A stretch of 64,000 nucleotides of DNA from Sva-07 sp963747375 (GTDB taxonomy: Bacteria > Actinomycetota > Acidimicrobiia > Acidimicrobiales > Ilumatobacteraceae): contig CAVVFL010000017.1 of the NCBI GenBank assembly GCA_963747375.1, positions 124,001 through 188,000 on the forward strand, read 5' to 3'. Shown here in pieces: positions 36,060 to 44,481 of the stretch. A model generated the notes under the pieces. That model was not told the DNA's origin. It was given only the letters and a program-made list of their open reading frames with translations, and searched no databases. Each line of letters opens with the position of its first letter. The stretch's first letter is position 1. A program made the position numbers and the translations under genes.

Positions 36060-37515
36060 CCACGCCGTCCGCCGTGTCGTCATCATCGGCGGTGGAGTGG
36101 GTGGCCTCGCGACGGCGATCCGGTTGCAGTCGGCAGGCCACAACGTCACCCTGTTCGAACGCAACGAGGTCGTCGGCGGCAAGCTCGCCACCTACGTACG
36201 CGACGGCTACACGTTCGACATCGGACCGTCGCTCGTCACGCTGCCCGACGTGTTCGACGAGGTGTTCCGCGCCGCTGGAACGACGCTCGCCGACCACGTC
36301 GAGCTCGTGCGGCTCGACCCCCAGTTCAGCTACCGATGGGCCGACGGATCGAACCTCACCGTGCCCGATGGTGACGACGACACGGCCGCTGCGTTCGAGG
36401 CGTTCGCGCCCGGCGCCGGCGACCAGTGGCGTTCGTTCGACGCCCGCGGCCGACGGATCTGGGACGTCGCGGTTCGCACGTTCTTCGCCGGACCGATGTC
36501 GAACCCGTGGTCGCTGGCAAAACGGCTGCGCTCGCCATTCGACTTGACGGCGATCGACCCATTTCGTTCGCTGCACCGATCGGCCGATTCGTTCTTCGAT
36601 GATCCCCGGCTCGTGCAGTGGGCCGACCGCTATGCCACGTACTCGGGCTCGTCGCCGTACGCCGCACCGGCGACCCTCGCCTGCATCCCGCACATCGAGG
36701 CGCGGTTCGGATGCTGGTATCCGATGGGCGGCCTCGACGAACTGCGCACGGCGTTCGCCTGGCTGGCCGCTCAGGTCGGCGTCGAAGTGAGAACGAACAC
36801 CGAAGTCATGGCAATCGAGGCGGGTGAACGAGTCACCGGGGTGGTGCTCGCGGACGGCGCCCACGAGGCGGCCGACATCGTCGTGGCCAACACCGACGCC
36901 GAGCATCTGTACGCCGATCTGCTCCACGACAGCGTCGCTCTCGCACGAGTACGGCTCGCCACACGGTCGACGAGTGGGTTCGTGCTGTGCCTCGGCGTCA
37001 GGGGGATCACGCCGAACCTGACGCATCACAACGTGTGGTTCTCCGCCGGCTATCGCGCCGAGTACGACCAGCTCGATGCCGATCGGCTCGCGGACGACCC
37101 GACGATCTACGCCTGCGTGTCGTCGGTGACCGATCCGAGCCAGGCTCCCGACGGCTGCGAGAACTGGTTCCTGCTCGTCAACACACCGCAGGGCATCGAG
37201 ATCGACGCCGACTCGTACGGTGATCTGATACTCGACCGACTCGCCGCGCACGGCGTCGATCTGCGGCATCGCATCGAGTTCCGGCACACGATGACCCCCG
37301 CCGACATCGCCACCCGGTACCGCTCGCCGGGCGGCGCCATCTACGGCACGTCGTCGAACGGGAAGCGGGCGGCGTTCGTTCGGCCGGCGAACCGGGGATC
37401 GAAGCCGGGGCTCTACCTGGTCGGCGGGTCGAGTCACCCGGGCGGTGGGCTGCCTCTGGTGACGACGAGCGCGAAGATCGTGGCCGAGATGATCATCGAG
37501 GACACCGCTCAGTGA
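36052..37515 (+). CDS. CrtI-family desaturase, CrtD-like
   Basis: This 487-residue FAD enzyme starts at GTG 36052: VVIIGGGVGGLATAIRLQSAG, GGKLATYVRDGYTFDIGPSLVTLP, and C-terminal GLYLVGGSSHPGGGLPLVTTSAKIVAE. It is a second, divergent member of the phytoene desaturase family. Position between cruF and a glycosyltransferase suggests a C-3',4' desaturase acting on 1'-hydroxylated carotenoids (CrtD). A ketolase of the CrtO type or a methyl oxidase is possible. It overlaps cruF by 8 bases. Confidence 0.85.
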   Translation: MADHAVRRVVIIGGGVGGLATAIRLQSAGHNVTLFERNEVVGGKLATYVRDGYTFDIGPSLVTLPDVFDEVFRAAGTTLADHVELVRLDPQFSYRWADGSNLTVPDGDDDTAAAFEAFAPGAGDQWRSFDARGRRIWDVAVRTFFAGPMSNPWSLAKRLRSPFDLTAIDPFRSLHRSADSFFDDPRLVQWADRYATYSGSSPYAAPATLACIPHIEARFGCWYPMGGLDELRTAFAWLAAQVGVEVRTNTEVMAIEAGERVTGVVLADGAHEAADIVVANTDAEHLYADLLHDSVALARVRLATRSTSGFVLCLGVRGITPNLTHHNVWFSAGYRAEYDQLDADRLADDPTIYACVSSVTDPSQAPDGCENWFLLVNTPQGIEIDADSYGDLILDRLAAHGVDLRHRIEFRHTMTPADIATRYRSPGGAIYGTSSNGKRAAFVRPANRGSKPGLYLVGGSSHPGGGLPLVTTSAKIVAEMIIEDTAQ

Positions 37516-38606
37516 CCACGCTCCGCCGAATCACCCGGAGCATCTCGATCGTTGCGCGAGTCGCGGCCGGACTCATCGCCGTCAGCCGGCTCGTCAAGGC
37601 GGCCAACGTCGCCCCACCGGTTCGACCGACCCTCACGCCTCTCCAGTCGATCAGCGTCGTCATCCCGGCACGCGACGAGGCGACCCGGATCGGGCCACTG
37701 CTCGACGCTGTCGTCGGCGCGCCGGGCGTCGCCGAGGTGATCGTCGTCGACGACCAGTCGAGCGACGGCACCGCCGAGCTCGCCCGGCGTCGTGGCGCCC
37801 GGGTCGTCGACGGTGCGCCCCTCCCCGACGGATGGGCAGGCAAGGCGTGGGCACTTCAGCAGGGCATCCGGGCAGCCACCTCCGAGCGGGTGGTCACCTT
37901 CGACGCCGACACTCGACCGGATCGGATGCTGCCGACGGCGCTGGTCGCCAGAGCCACGGGTGACCGGTTCGACTTCCTCACCGTCGCCGGACGTTTCGAG
38001 TGCCCGACCGCCGGCAGCCGATGGCTGCACCCCGCGATGCTGACGACACTCGTGTATCGCTTCGGCCCGCCCGGAGCGTCATCCGGACGGACGGATCGGC
38101 TGCTCGGCAACGGCCAGTGCTCGACCTTCGATCGCCGATGGTTCCTCGACCAGGGCGGGCTCGAACTCGTCAAACACGATGTCGTCGAGGACGTCGCGCT
38201 CACACGACGACTTGCCTCGTTGGGTTGGCGTGTCGGCTTCCTCGACGCCGGCGACCTCCTGACGGTGCGGATGTTCGAATCGTTCGGCGACGCCTGGCGC
38301 GGGTGGGGCCGATCACTCGCCCTCCCGGAGGTCGAACCACGCCGACGGCAGATCTTCGACCTCGCCGTCATCGTGCTCGCGCAGGTGCTGCCGATTCCCC
38401 GCCTCGTCCTGCGACGCGGCGATGCGATCGACATCGCCCTGGCCGCCGCGCGCTTCGGCACACTGGTCGGCATCCGTCGCGCCTACACGCGCACCGACGT
38501 CGCGTTCTGGACGAGTCCGGCCGCCGATTCGCTGGCGGCCGTCGCGATCGCCCGCGGCATCATGCGTCGACGACGCCAGATCTGGCGTGGCCGCGCCTAC
38601 TCCTGA
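37512..38606 (+). CDS. Family 2 glycosyltransferase, CruG/CruC-like
   Basis: This 364-residue GT-A enzyme contains SISVVIPARDEATRIGPLL, VIVVDDQSSDGTAELAR, VVTFDADTRPD (metal-binding DxD) and LVKHDVVEDVALTRRL (ED acceptor motif), with N- and C-terminal hydrophobic helices for membrane association. As the last gene of the carotenoid operon it probably adds a sugar to a hydroxylated carotenoid. The GTG start overlaps the previous stop. Confidence 0.85.
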   Translation: MTTLRRITRSISIVARVAAGLIAVSRLVKAANVAPPVRPTLTPLQSISVVIPARDEATRIGPLLDAVVGAPGVAEVIVVDDQSSDGTAELARRRGARVVDGAPLPDGWAGKAWALQQGIRAATSERVVTFDADTRPDRMLPTALVARATGDRFDFLTVAGRFECPTAGSRWLHPAMLTTLVYRFGPPGASSGRTDRLLGNGQCSTFDRRWFLDQGGLELVKHDVVEDVALTRRLASLGWRVGFLDAGDLLTVRMFESFGDAWRGWGRSLALPEVEPRRRQIFDLAVIVLAQVLPIPRLVLRRGDAIDIALAAARFGTLVGIRRAYTRTDVAFWTSPAADSLAAVAIARGIMRRRRQIWRGRAYS

Positions 38607-39190
38607 CCGGACCGGGCCGCCATCGCGAACCTGAGCCCGATGAACGTCATCAACACCCCGGTCGCGGCAGTGCGATACGGACCCTCGACGACCAACTGGA
38701 CCAAGGGGAATGCGACGAACCCCACCTGCGCGGCGCGCGCGAACGACCTGGTGAAAGCGAAGACACCGAGCAGAAGGGCGATCGCGATGGCGAAGGGAAG
38801 CGTCGCGTACACCGCCGCACCACCCGTGAAGGTGAGGATGCTGCGCCCGCCGCGGAATCGGGCGAACACCGGGAAGGCGTGGCCGACCATCGCCGCTCCG
38901 GTGCCGACGTAGGCAAGACCCCACACCCCCGGGTTGGCGAGGGCCGTGCCGACCAGCGCGGCGATCACGCCCTTCGACACGTCGCCGACGAACACGGGGA
39001 TCGCCGCCCGCTTGCCCAGTGTCTCACGAGCATTCCAGAACCCCGGATTCTGATCGCCCACCGTGCGCAGGTCGACCTTCGCGCGCCGGGCCGCCACCAT
39101 GTTGGCGATCGGAATCGACCCGACGAGATATCCCACCACGATCGTGATCGCCACGTCGACGGCGGTATCCGAGCTCATTGCTGACAGCAT
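38597..39190 (-). CDS. plsY: Glycerol-3-phosphate acyltransferase PlsY-like membrane protein
   Basis: This 197-residue protein with five hydrophobic segments contains VVGYLVGSIPIANMVA (GSIP motif) and KVDLRTVGDQNPGFWNARETLGKRAA in place of the usual GSGNxGATN phosphate loop. GHAFPVFARFRGGRSILTFTGG matches the third PlsY motif (GHxFPVFxxFKGGK), with Arg for Lys. It would acylate glycerol-3-phosphate from acyl-phosphate. It is convergent with and overlaps the glycosyltransferase end by 10 bases. ATG at 39178 is an alternative start. Confidence 0.8.
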   Translation of the reverse strand: MLSAMSSDTAVDVAITIVVGYLVGSIPIANMVAARRAKVDLRTVGDQNPGFWNARETLGKRAAIPVFVGDVSKGVIAALVGTALANPGVWGLAYVGTGAAMVGHAFPVFARFRGGRSILTFTGGAAVYATLPFAIAIALLLGVFAFTRSFARAAQVGFVAFPLVQLVVEGPYRTAATGVLMTFIGLRFAMAARSGQE

Positions 39191-39199
39191 GACCGATGC

Positions 39200-39895
39200 A
39201 TGGCCCGCGTCGCGTCGTTCCACCTGATTCGTGAACCGACGTGGAAGACACCGCTCGCGCTCGGGCGTCTGGGACTCGACCGGCCCCGGCTGAGCCGGGT
39301 CGACGGGCTCGTGTTCTGGCGCCTCCTGGGCACGGGATCGGGCGACAACACCGGCGCCGGGGCCGATCTCGCGCGCACCGCCGTGTTCGCGGTGTGGGAC
39401 GACGAGGCGACGCTCGATGCGTTCATGGCGACGAGCCGTCTCGCCGCCCGATGGCGCACGGCGCAGGAGAGTTGGCACGTGCGGCTGCGCGGTATCGGTG
39501 GCCACGGTCGGTGGCGCGGCATCGATCCACTCGACGGCCTGGAACCGGGATCGAGCAGCGGGCCGGTCGCCATCGTCACCCGCGCCGACGTGCACCGGCA
39601 TTCGTGGAAGGCATTCGGCGGGGCGAGCAACGTCGTCGACGCCGAACTCCACACGGCTCCCGGGTTGATCGACGTGGTCGGGATCGGCGAGGCGCCCGTC
39701 GGCCGACTCGCGACGTTCAGTCTCTGGGAGTCGTTGGCCGACGCGCGGTCGTTCGCGTACTCGATGCCCGATCACATCGAGGTGATGCGCCGCACTCGCG
39801 ACGAGGGCTGGTACGCCGAGGAACTGTTCGCCCGCTTCGAGCCGTACGGGTCGTCAGGCGCCTGGAACGGTCGCGACCCGCTGGAGGGCCGCTAG
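39200..39895 (+). CDS. CrtA-like (spheroidene monooxygenase family) protein
   Basis: A 231-residue protein with FHLIREPTWKTPLALGRLGLDR, VFWRLLGTG, and FSLWESLADARSFAYSMPDHIEVMRRTRDEGWYAEELFARFEPYGS. The last block is typical of the spheroidene monooxygenase-like family, which oxygenates acyclic carotenoids. It lies beside the carotenoid operon but is separated by the opposite-strand plsY. The function here is inferred from family and context. Confidence 0.75.
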   Translation: MARVASFHLIREPTWKTPLALGRLGLDRPRLSRVDGLVFWRLLGTGSGDNTGAGADLARTAVFAVWDDEATLDAFMATSRLAARWRTAQESWHVRLRGIGGHGRWRGIDPLDGLEPGSSSGPVAIVTRADVHRHSWKAFGGASNVVDAELHTAPGLIDVVGIGEAPVGRLATFSLWESLADARSFAYSMPDHIEVMRRTRDEGWYAEELFARFEPYGSSGAWNGRDPLEGR

Positions 39896-39917
39896 CCTCA
39901 CCGCCTGCGCACTGCGC

Positions 39918-39990
<73 letters not shown>

Positions 39991-40115
39991 CCGATCGGTA
40001 CATCAACGTCAGCTGTGTGTTCGCTGTGTCGCGGCGTAGAAGTGGGCGACACCCACGTCGTCGGGCCGACGAAGTGCGAGACTTCTCCTGTGACTCTCGC
40101 TATCGGTGTACTGCG

Positions 40116-40811
40116 TTGAGCACGAACCCGACCGTGCTGGTCGTCGACGACGAACCGTCATTGGTCGATGCCGTCGCCACCGCGCTGCGCTACGAAGGAT
40201 TCGAGGTCATCGAGGCCACCACGGGTCGTTCCGGGCTCGCTGCCGCCCAGGAGGGACGAGCCGACCTGATCGTGCTCGACGTGATGTTGCCCGACCTCGA
40301 CGGCTTCACGATTGCCGAACGCCTGCGCAGCACCGGCAACACGACACCGGTGCTCTTCCTCACGGCACGCGACAGTCTCGATGACAAGGCTGCCGGCTTC
40401 GCCGCTGGCGCAGACGACTACCTCACCAAGCCGTTCTCGCTCGCCGAACTCGTGATGCGGGTGAAGGCCATCCTTCGTCGAGCCACGTTGGACGGGCCAT
40501 CGGATGCCACCCTTCGGTTCGCCGACATCGAACTCGATCCCGATGCGCACACCGTCAAACGGGCAGGCCATGCGATCGATCTGACCGCCACCGAGTTCTC
40601 GGTCCTGAAGTTCTTCATGGAGAATCCCGCTCGGGTGCTCTCGAAGGCACAGATCCTCGACCACGTGTGGCACTACGACTTCGCCGGCGACTCGAACATC
40701 TGCGAGACGTACGTCAGTTACCTGCGAAAGAAGCTCAACGAATTCGGCCCGCCACTCATCCAGACGGTCCGCCTGGTCGGCTACGTGCTGCGCGACCCGG
40801 CCCAGGCCTGA
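40116..40811 (+). CDS. OmpR/PhoB-family response regulator
   Basis: This 231-residue regulator has a receiver domain (VLVVDDEPSLVDAVATAL, phospho-Asp in LIVLDVMLPDLDGF, TARDS, YLTKPF) and a winged-helix DNA-binding domain (LTATEFSVLKFFMENPARVLSKAQILDHVW...YVSYLRKKL). I placed the start at TTG 40116, since the family begins a few residues before VLVVDDE. The sensor kinase starts 3 bases after its stop. Target genes are unknown; the redox genes just downstream are likely candidates. Confidence 0.93.
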   Translation: MSTNPTVLVVDDEPSLVDAVATALRYEGFEVIEATTGRSGLAAAQEGRADLIVLDVMLPDLDGFTIAERLRSTGNTTPVLFLTARDSLDDKAAGFAAGADDYLTKPFSLAELVMRVKAILRRATLDGPSDATLRFADIELDPDAHTVKRAGHAIDLTATEFSVLKFFMENPARVLSKAQILDHVWHYDFAGDSNICETYVSYLRKKLNEFGPPLIQTVRLVGYVLRDPAQA

Positions 40812-40813
40812 CG

Positions 40814-42226
40814 ATGTCATTACGGGTACGCCTACTGATCGCGACGGGTGTCGCAGTGCTCTGCGGGCTGATCGTGGTCGACGTGATCACGTTCTCGGTC
40901 GTGACGCACTCGCTCGTGCAGCAGGTCGACGACACCTTGCAGCGGGCCCACGCGCCGATCGAGCAGGTTGCGCGATCCAGCGACATCGACGACCGACAGG
41001 CAATTCCGGCGATCGCGCCGGGCCTGTTCGTCTCGATCATCGACGGCGACGGCACGGAACTCTTCACGACACCGGCGATCGAACCCGGGCGTGAGCAGGA
41101 CGTCGTCGACACCTCGACGATCGACCTCACCGTGAGGAACCAGACGGCATCGGCAATCGATGGCGATGCAATTCGCCTCCGCGTCGACCCGCTCGGCGAC
41201 GGAACGACCCTCATCGTCGGGCAGTCGTTGCATCGAGTCGACGAGACCCGGCGCCAGCTCGTCGCCGTCCTCCTCTTCGGGAGTCTTGCAGCCATCGCTG
41301 CGGCCGTCGCCCTCGCCTGGTGGCTCGTCGGAGCCGGGCTGCGACCGCTGCGCCGCGTCGAGGCGAGCGCGGCCGCGATCAGCGAGAGCGACCTCGGCGA
41401 TCTCCGCGTCCCGGGTGCCGACCAGCCGACCGAGGTCGGACATCTCGCCGCAGCACTGAACGAGATGCTCGACCGACTCCAACTGTCGAGCGAGGAACGC
41501 GAGCAGACGTTGTCGGAGCTGCGAGCTTCCGAGTCGCGCATGCGCCAGTTCGTGGCCGACGCGTCGCACGAGCTGCGAACCCCGATCGCGGCGACTGCCG
41601 CATATGCCGAGTTGTTCGAGCAGGGCGCCCGCGACCGTCCCGAGGATCTCGATCGCGCCATGTCGGGCATCCGCCGCGAGACCAGCAGGATGGCCGGCCT
41701 CGTCGACGACCTCCTCCTTCTCGCCCGGCTCGACGAACATCGGCCGTTGGCCGAAGAGTCGGTCGACCTCACCGAGCTCGTCTTCGCGGCGATCGACGCC
41801 GCGAGAACCGTCGACCCCAATCGTCCGATCCGAGTCAGAATCGGCGACGTCCTCACCGTTCGCGGCGACGCAGGGCGACTGCGGCAGGTGATCGACAACC
41901 TGCTCGCCAATGTTCGCGCCCACACGCCCGACGGCATGGCCTTCGAAGTCGACCTGTCACCGGACGGGAGCGATGCGGTACTCACCGTCACCGACGCCGG
42001 GCCGGGGGTGACGCCGAGCGATCTCGACCATCTCTTCGACCGCTTCTACCGGGTCGACGACGCTCGGGCTCGGACCACCGGTGGGTCGGGGCTCGGACTC
42101 GCCATCGTCGACGCGATCGTGCGGGCACACCACGGTTCGATCGCCGCTCGTAACGTCGAACCCAACGGACTCGCACTCGCCGTGCGCATCCCGCTCGATC
42201 CACCCGATCACGAGGAGCTCCCATGA
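40814..42226 (+). CDS. Sensor histidine kinase
   Basis: This 470-residue membrane kinase has TM1 (LLIATGVAVLCGLIVVDVITFSVV), an extracytoplasmic sensor of about 130 residues, TM2 (LVAVLLFGSLAAIAAAVALAWWLV), HAMP, a HisKA dimerisation helix (FVADASHELRTPIAATAAYA with the phospho-His) and HATPase (N box DNLLANVRAHTP, DAGPGV, GGSGLGLAIV). It is cotranscribed with the response regulator and overlaps the next gene (ATGA). This suggests the kinase senses an envelope redox or nutrient signal. Confidence 0.93.
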   Translation: MSLRVRLLIATGVAVLCGLIVVDVITFSVVTHSLVQQVDDTLQRAHAPIEQVARSSDIDDRQAIPAIAPGLFVSIIDGDGTELFTTPAIEPGREQDVVDTSTIDLTVRNQTASAIDGDAIRLRVDPLGDGTTLIVGQSLHRVDETRRQLVAVLLFGSLAAIAAAVALAWWLVGAGLRPLRRVEASAAAISESDLGDLRVPGADQPTEVGHLAAALNEMLDRLQLSSEEREQTLSELRASESRMRQFVADASHELRTPIAATAAYAELFEQGARDRPEDLDRAMSGIRRETSRMAGLVDDLLLLARLDEHRPLAEESVDLTELVFAAIDAARTVDPNRPIRVRIGDVLTVRGDAGRLRQVIDNLLANVRAHTPDGMAFEVDLSPDGSDAVLTVTDAGPGVTPSDLDHLFDRFYRVDDARARTTGGSGLGLAIVDAIVRAHHGSIAARNVEPNGLALAVRIPLDPPDHEELP

Positions 42227-42753
42227 ACCAGTGGATGTACTACCTGAGCCGATCCACCGGCATCGTTGCCATGCTGCTGGTGGTCGCGGCGCTCCTCTGG
42301 GGATTCCTCTTCTCGTCGCGAGCAACCGGCAGGCGTCTCCGACCCAACTGGTGGCTCGACTTGCACAACTGGTTGGGTGGCCTGGCGCTCGTCTTCACCG
42401 GACTGCACCTCGTCACCGTGTGGCTCAACAGCGACTCGGGTATGGGGCTCGTACAGATCTTCGTACCCCAGTCGGCGTCGTTCAACGCCTGGGCGATCAC
42501 CTGGGGAGTGATCGCGACCTACCTGATGGCGGCCGCCGTGTTCACGACATGGCCACGACGGTGGAAGAACCGCCGCTGGTGGCGGGTCGTGCACGTCAGC
42601 ACCGTGGTCGCGACCGGCCTCGTGTTCCTGCACGCCTACCAATCCGGCAGCGACGCCTCACAGAGGTGGTTCCAAGCGATGTTGGTGCTCGCGGTCGGCG
42701 TCGCCACCTACGGACTCGGGCTGCGCTTGTCGACGCTGCGCCGCGCCGACTGA
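42223..42753 (+). CDS. Ferric-reductase-like transmembrane haem protein
   Basis: This 176-residue protein has about five TM helices. Paired histidines in helices (LDLHNWLGGLALVFTGLHLVTVW and RVVHVSTVVATGLVFLHAYQSG) are placed as haem b ligands of the FRD/YedZ superfamily. No flavin or NAD domain is fused. Upstream it overlaps the sensor kinase, and downstream lie an FMN-binding protein and ApbE. It probably carries electrons across the membrane to the flavinylated protein. Confidence 0.82.
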   Translation: MNQWMYYLSRSTGIVAMLLVVAALLWGFLFSSRATGRRLRPNWWLDLHNWLGGLALVFTGLHLVTVWLNSDSGMGLVQIFVPQSASFNAWAITWGVIATYLMAAAVFTTWPRRWKNRRWWRVVHVSTVVATGLVFLHAYQSGSDASQRWFQAMLVLAVGVATYGLGLRLSTLRRAD

Positions 42754-42817
42754 GATTCACAGCTGGCACACAGCTCGGTCTCACCCTGATCCGAATGTGG
42801 CATGACTGAATGACCAC

Positions 42818-43576
42818 ATGGACAGCGACCCGCTCATCCGCCAACAACTCGACGCCGAACTCGCAGCTCGTCTCCAGCGAGTCACGGCACGTTCTTCCCG
42901 CACCACACCACCCACCGCTCGGCCGGCTGCTTCCCCGCGGATCGCCCCCTCGCTGATCGCTTCCTCGCCGCCGCCGCCACCACCGCCTCCCGGTGCCGCT
43001 GCGGCGAGGAAGAAGCGCCGCCACCCGGCACGCCACTCCCGAAGCGCTGCGCTGGCGCTCAGCTTCGTCGCCACCAGCGGGCTCGCCTATGCCTTCGCCG
43101 CCACCGATCCCAGCGCATCGGCCACGGTCGCTGAACCGGCCGGTCTGGTGCAGACGGCCCCCGCCGTCACCACGCCCGTCACCACACCGGACACGACCGC
43201 ACCGGTCGCGGCGACGACCGCTCCGACCACTGCGCCCGCCACCACTGCGCCGGCCACGACAGCGCCGGCAGCCACGCCGACCGTGGTGAACGGAGCATCG
43301 GTCGGCAACCGCTACGGAAACGTGCAGGTGCAGGCGACGTTCGCTGCCGACGGGACCCTCACGAACGTCGACGTCCTCCAGGCGCCGTCGCGAGATGGCC
43401 AGAGCGTGCAGATCAACAACTACGCCGTGCCCCGCCTGAACAGCGAGGCCCTGAGCGCGCAGAGCGCCAACGTCCACACCGTCTCCGGAGCGACGTACAC
43501 GTCGATCGGCTACGAGCAGTCGCTCCAGTCGGCGATCGACGTCGCGAGGGCCAACGGCATCACGACCATCGCGTGA
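42818..43576 (+). CDS. Membrane-anchored FMN-binding domain protein (flavinylation target)
   Basis: This 252-residue protein has a Pro-rich cytoplasmic tail, an Arg/His/Lys cluster, one TM helix (SAALALSFVATSGLAYAFAA), a Thr/Ala/Pro-rich extracellular linker and a C-terminal FMN-binding domain (YGNVQVQATFAADGTLTNVDV; TVSGATYTSIGYEQSLQSAI). SGATYTS is the motif in which ApbE links FMN to the Thr. apbE follows 22 bases later. Confidence 0.88.
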   Translation: MDSDPLIRQQLDAELAARLQRVTARSSRTTPPTARPAASPRIAPSLIASSPPPPPPPPGAAAARKKRRHPARHSRSAALALSFVATSGLAYAFAATDPSASATVAEPAGLVQTAPAVTTPVTTPDTTAPVAATTAPTTAPATTAPATTAPAATPTVVNGASVGNRYGNVQVQATFAADGTLTNVDVLQAPSRDGQSVQINNYAVPRLNSEALSAQSANVHTVSGATYTSIGYEQSLQSAIDVARANGITTIA

Positions 43577-43598
43577 TCGTGTCCGTAACGTCGAGTTC

Positions 43599-44396
43599 GT
43601 GACCACCGTCGGGACGCACCACGTCGAGTTCGTCATGGGAATGGCGGTCAGCATCGACATCCGCGATCCCGACACCCCGAGCGCTGCCGTCGCCGACGTG
43701 GTCACGTGGCTGCACCACGTGGATGCCACCTTCAGTACATACATCGACGACAGCGTGATCAGCCGGCTCGGGCGGGGCGAGCTCGACATCGCCGATGCGC
43801 CGGATGAAGTGCGTGAGGTCCTTCGCCTCTGCGAGCGGATCCGTGTCGACACCGACGGTGCATTCGACGTGTTCGAGGTTCCGGCGCCGAACGGGACGAC
43901 ACTCGACCCGTCGGGTCTGGTCAAAGGCTGGTCGATCGAGAGCGCAGCGACGATCCTCGAACGTTGGGGTTGCTCCAACTTCTGCATCAACGCCGGCGGC
44001 GACATCGCGGTTCGCGGACGCCCGAGCGCCGATGAGCCCTGGCAGATCGGGATCCGTCACCCCGAGGACGCTCAGGCACTGGCGACGGTCCTGAGCGCCT
44101 CGGGCCCGCTCGGCGTGGCGACCTCCGCCACCTACGAACGCGGCGCCCACATCATCGATCCGCGGACCCGACAACCGACAACCGATCTGGCGAGCGTCAC
44201 CGTTGTCGGCGTCGACCTCACGGTCGCCGATGCGTACGCGACCGCATTGTTCGTCATGGGTCTCGACGGTCTCGGCTGGATCGCGAAGCACCCGGGCTAC
44301 AACGCCTACATGATCACCCACGACGCGCAAACCATGTGGACCCCCGGCTTCGAGCGTTACCGACGGGACACGACGCGTCCCCGACCGGCGACCTGA
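43599..44396 (+). CDS. apbE: FAD:protein FMN transferase ApbE
   Basis: This 265-residue enzyme transfers FMN from FAD to a protein Thr. Motifs: MGMAVSIDIRD, TFSTYIDDSVISRLGRGE, LDPSGLVKGWSIESAATIL, NAGGDIAVRG and GVATSATYERGAHIIDPRT. It is slightly short for the family but complete. No signal peptide is visible. TAACGT lies 7 bases before the GTG start. The substrate is almost certainly the upstream FMN-binding protein. Confidence 0.92.
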   Translation: MTTVGTHHVEFVMGMAVSIDIRDPDTPSAAVADVVTWLHHVDATFSTYIDDSVISRLGRGELDIADAPDEVREVLRLCERIRVDTDGAFDVFEVPAPNGTTLDPSGLVKGWSIESAATILERWGCSNFCINAGGDIAVRGRPSADEPWQIGIRHPEDAQALATVLSASGPLGVATSATYERGAHIIDPRTRQPTTDLASVTVVGVDLTVADAYATALFVMGLDGLGWIAKHPGYNAYMITHDAQTMWTPGFERYRRDTTRPRPAT

Positions 44397-44481
44397 CCGC
44401 GAACCCGGATCACGCCGGCGGCGGGGTGCGGTAACTTCGATGGCAACAAATCTGTGGACGAGTGTCGATGACGGAGGGGTC

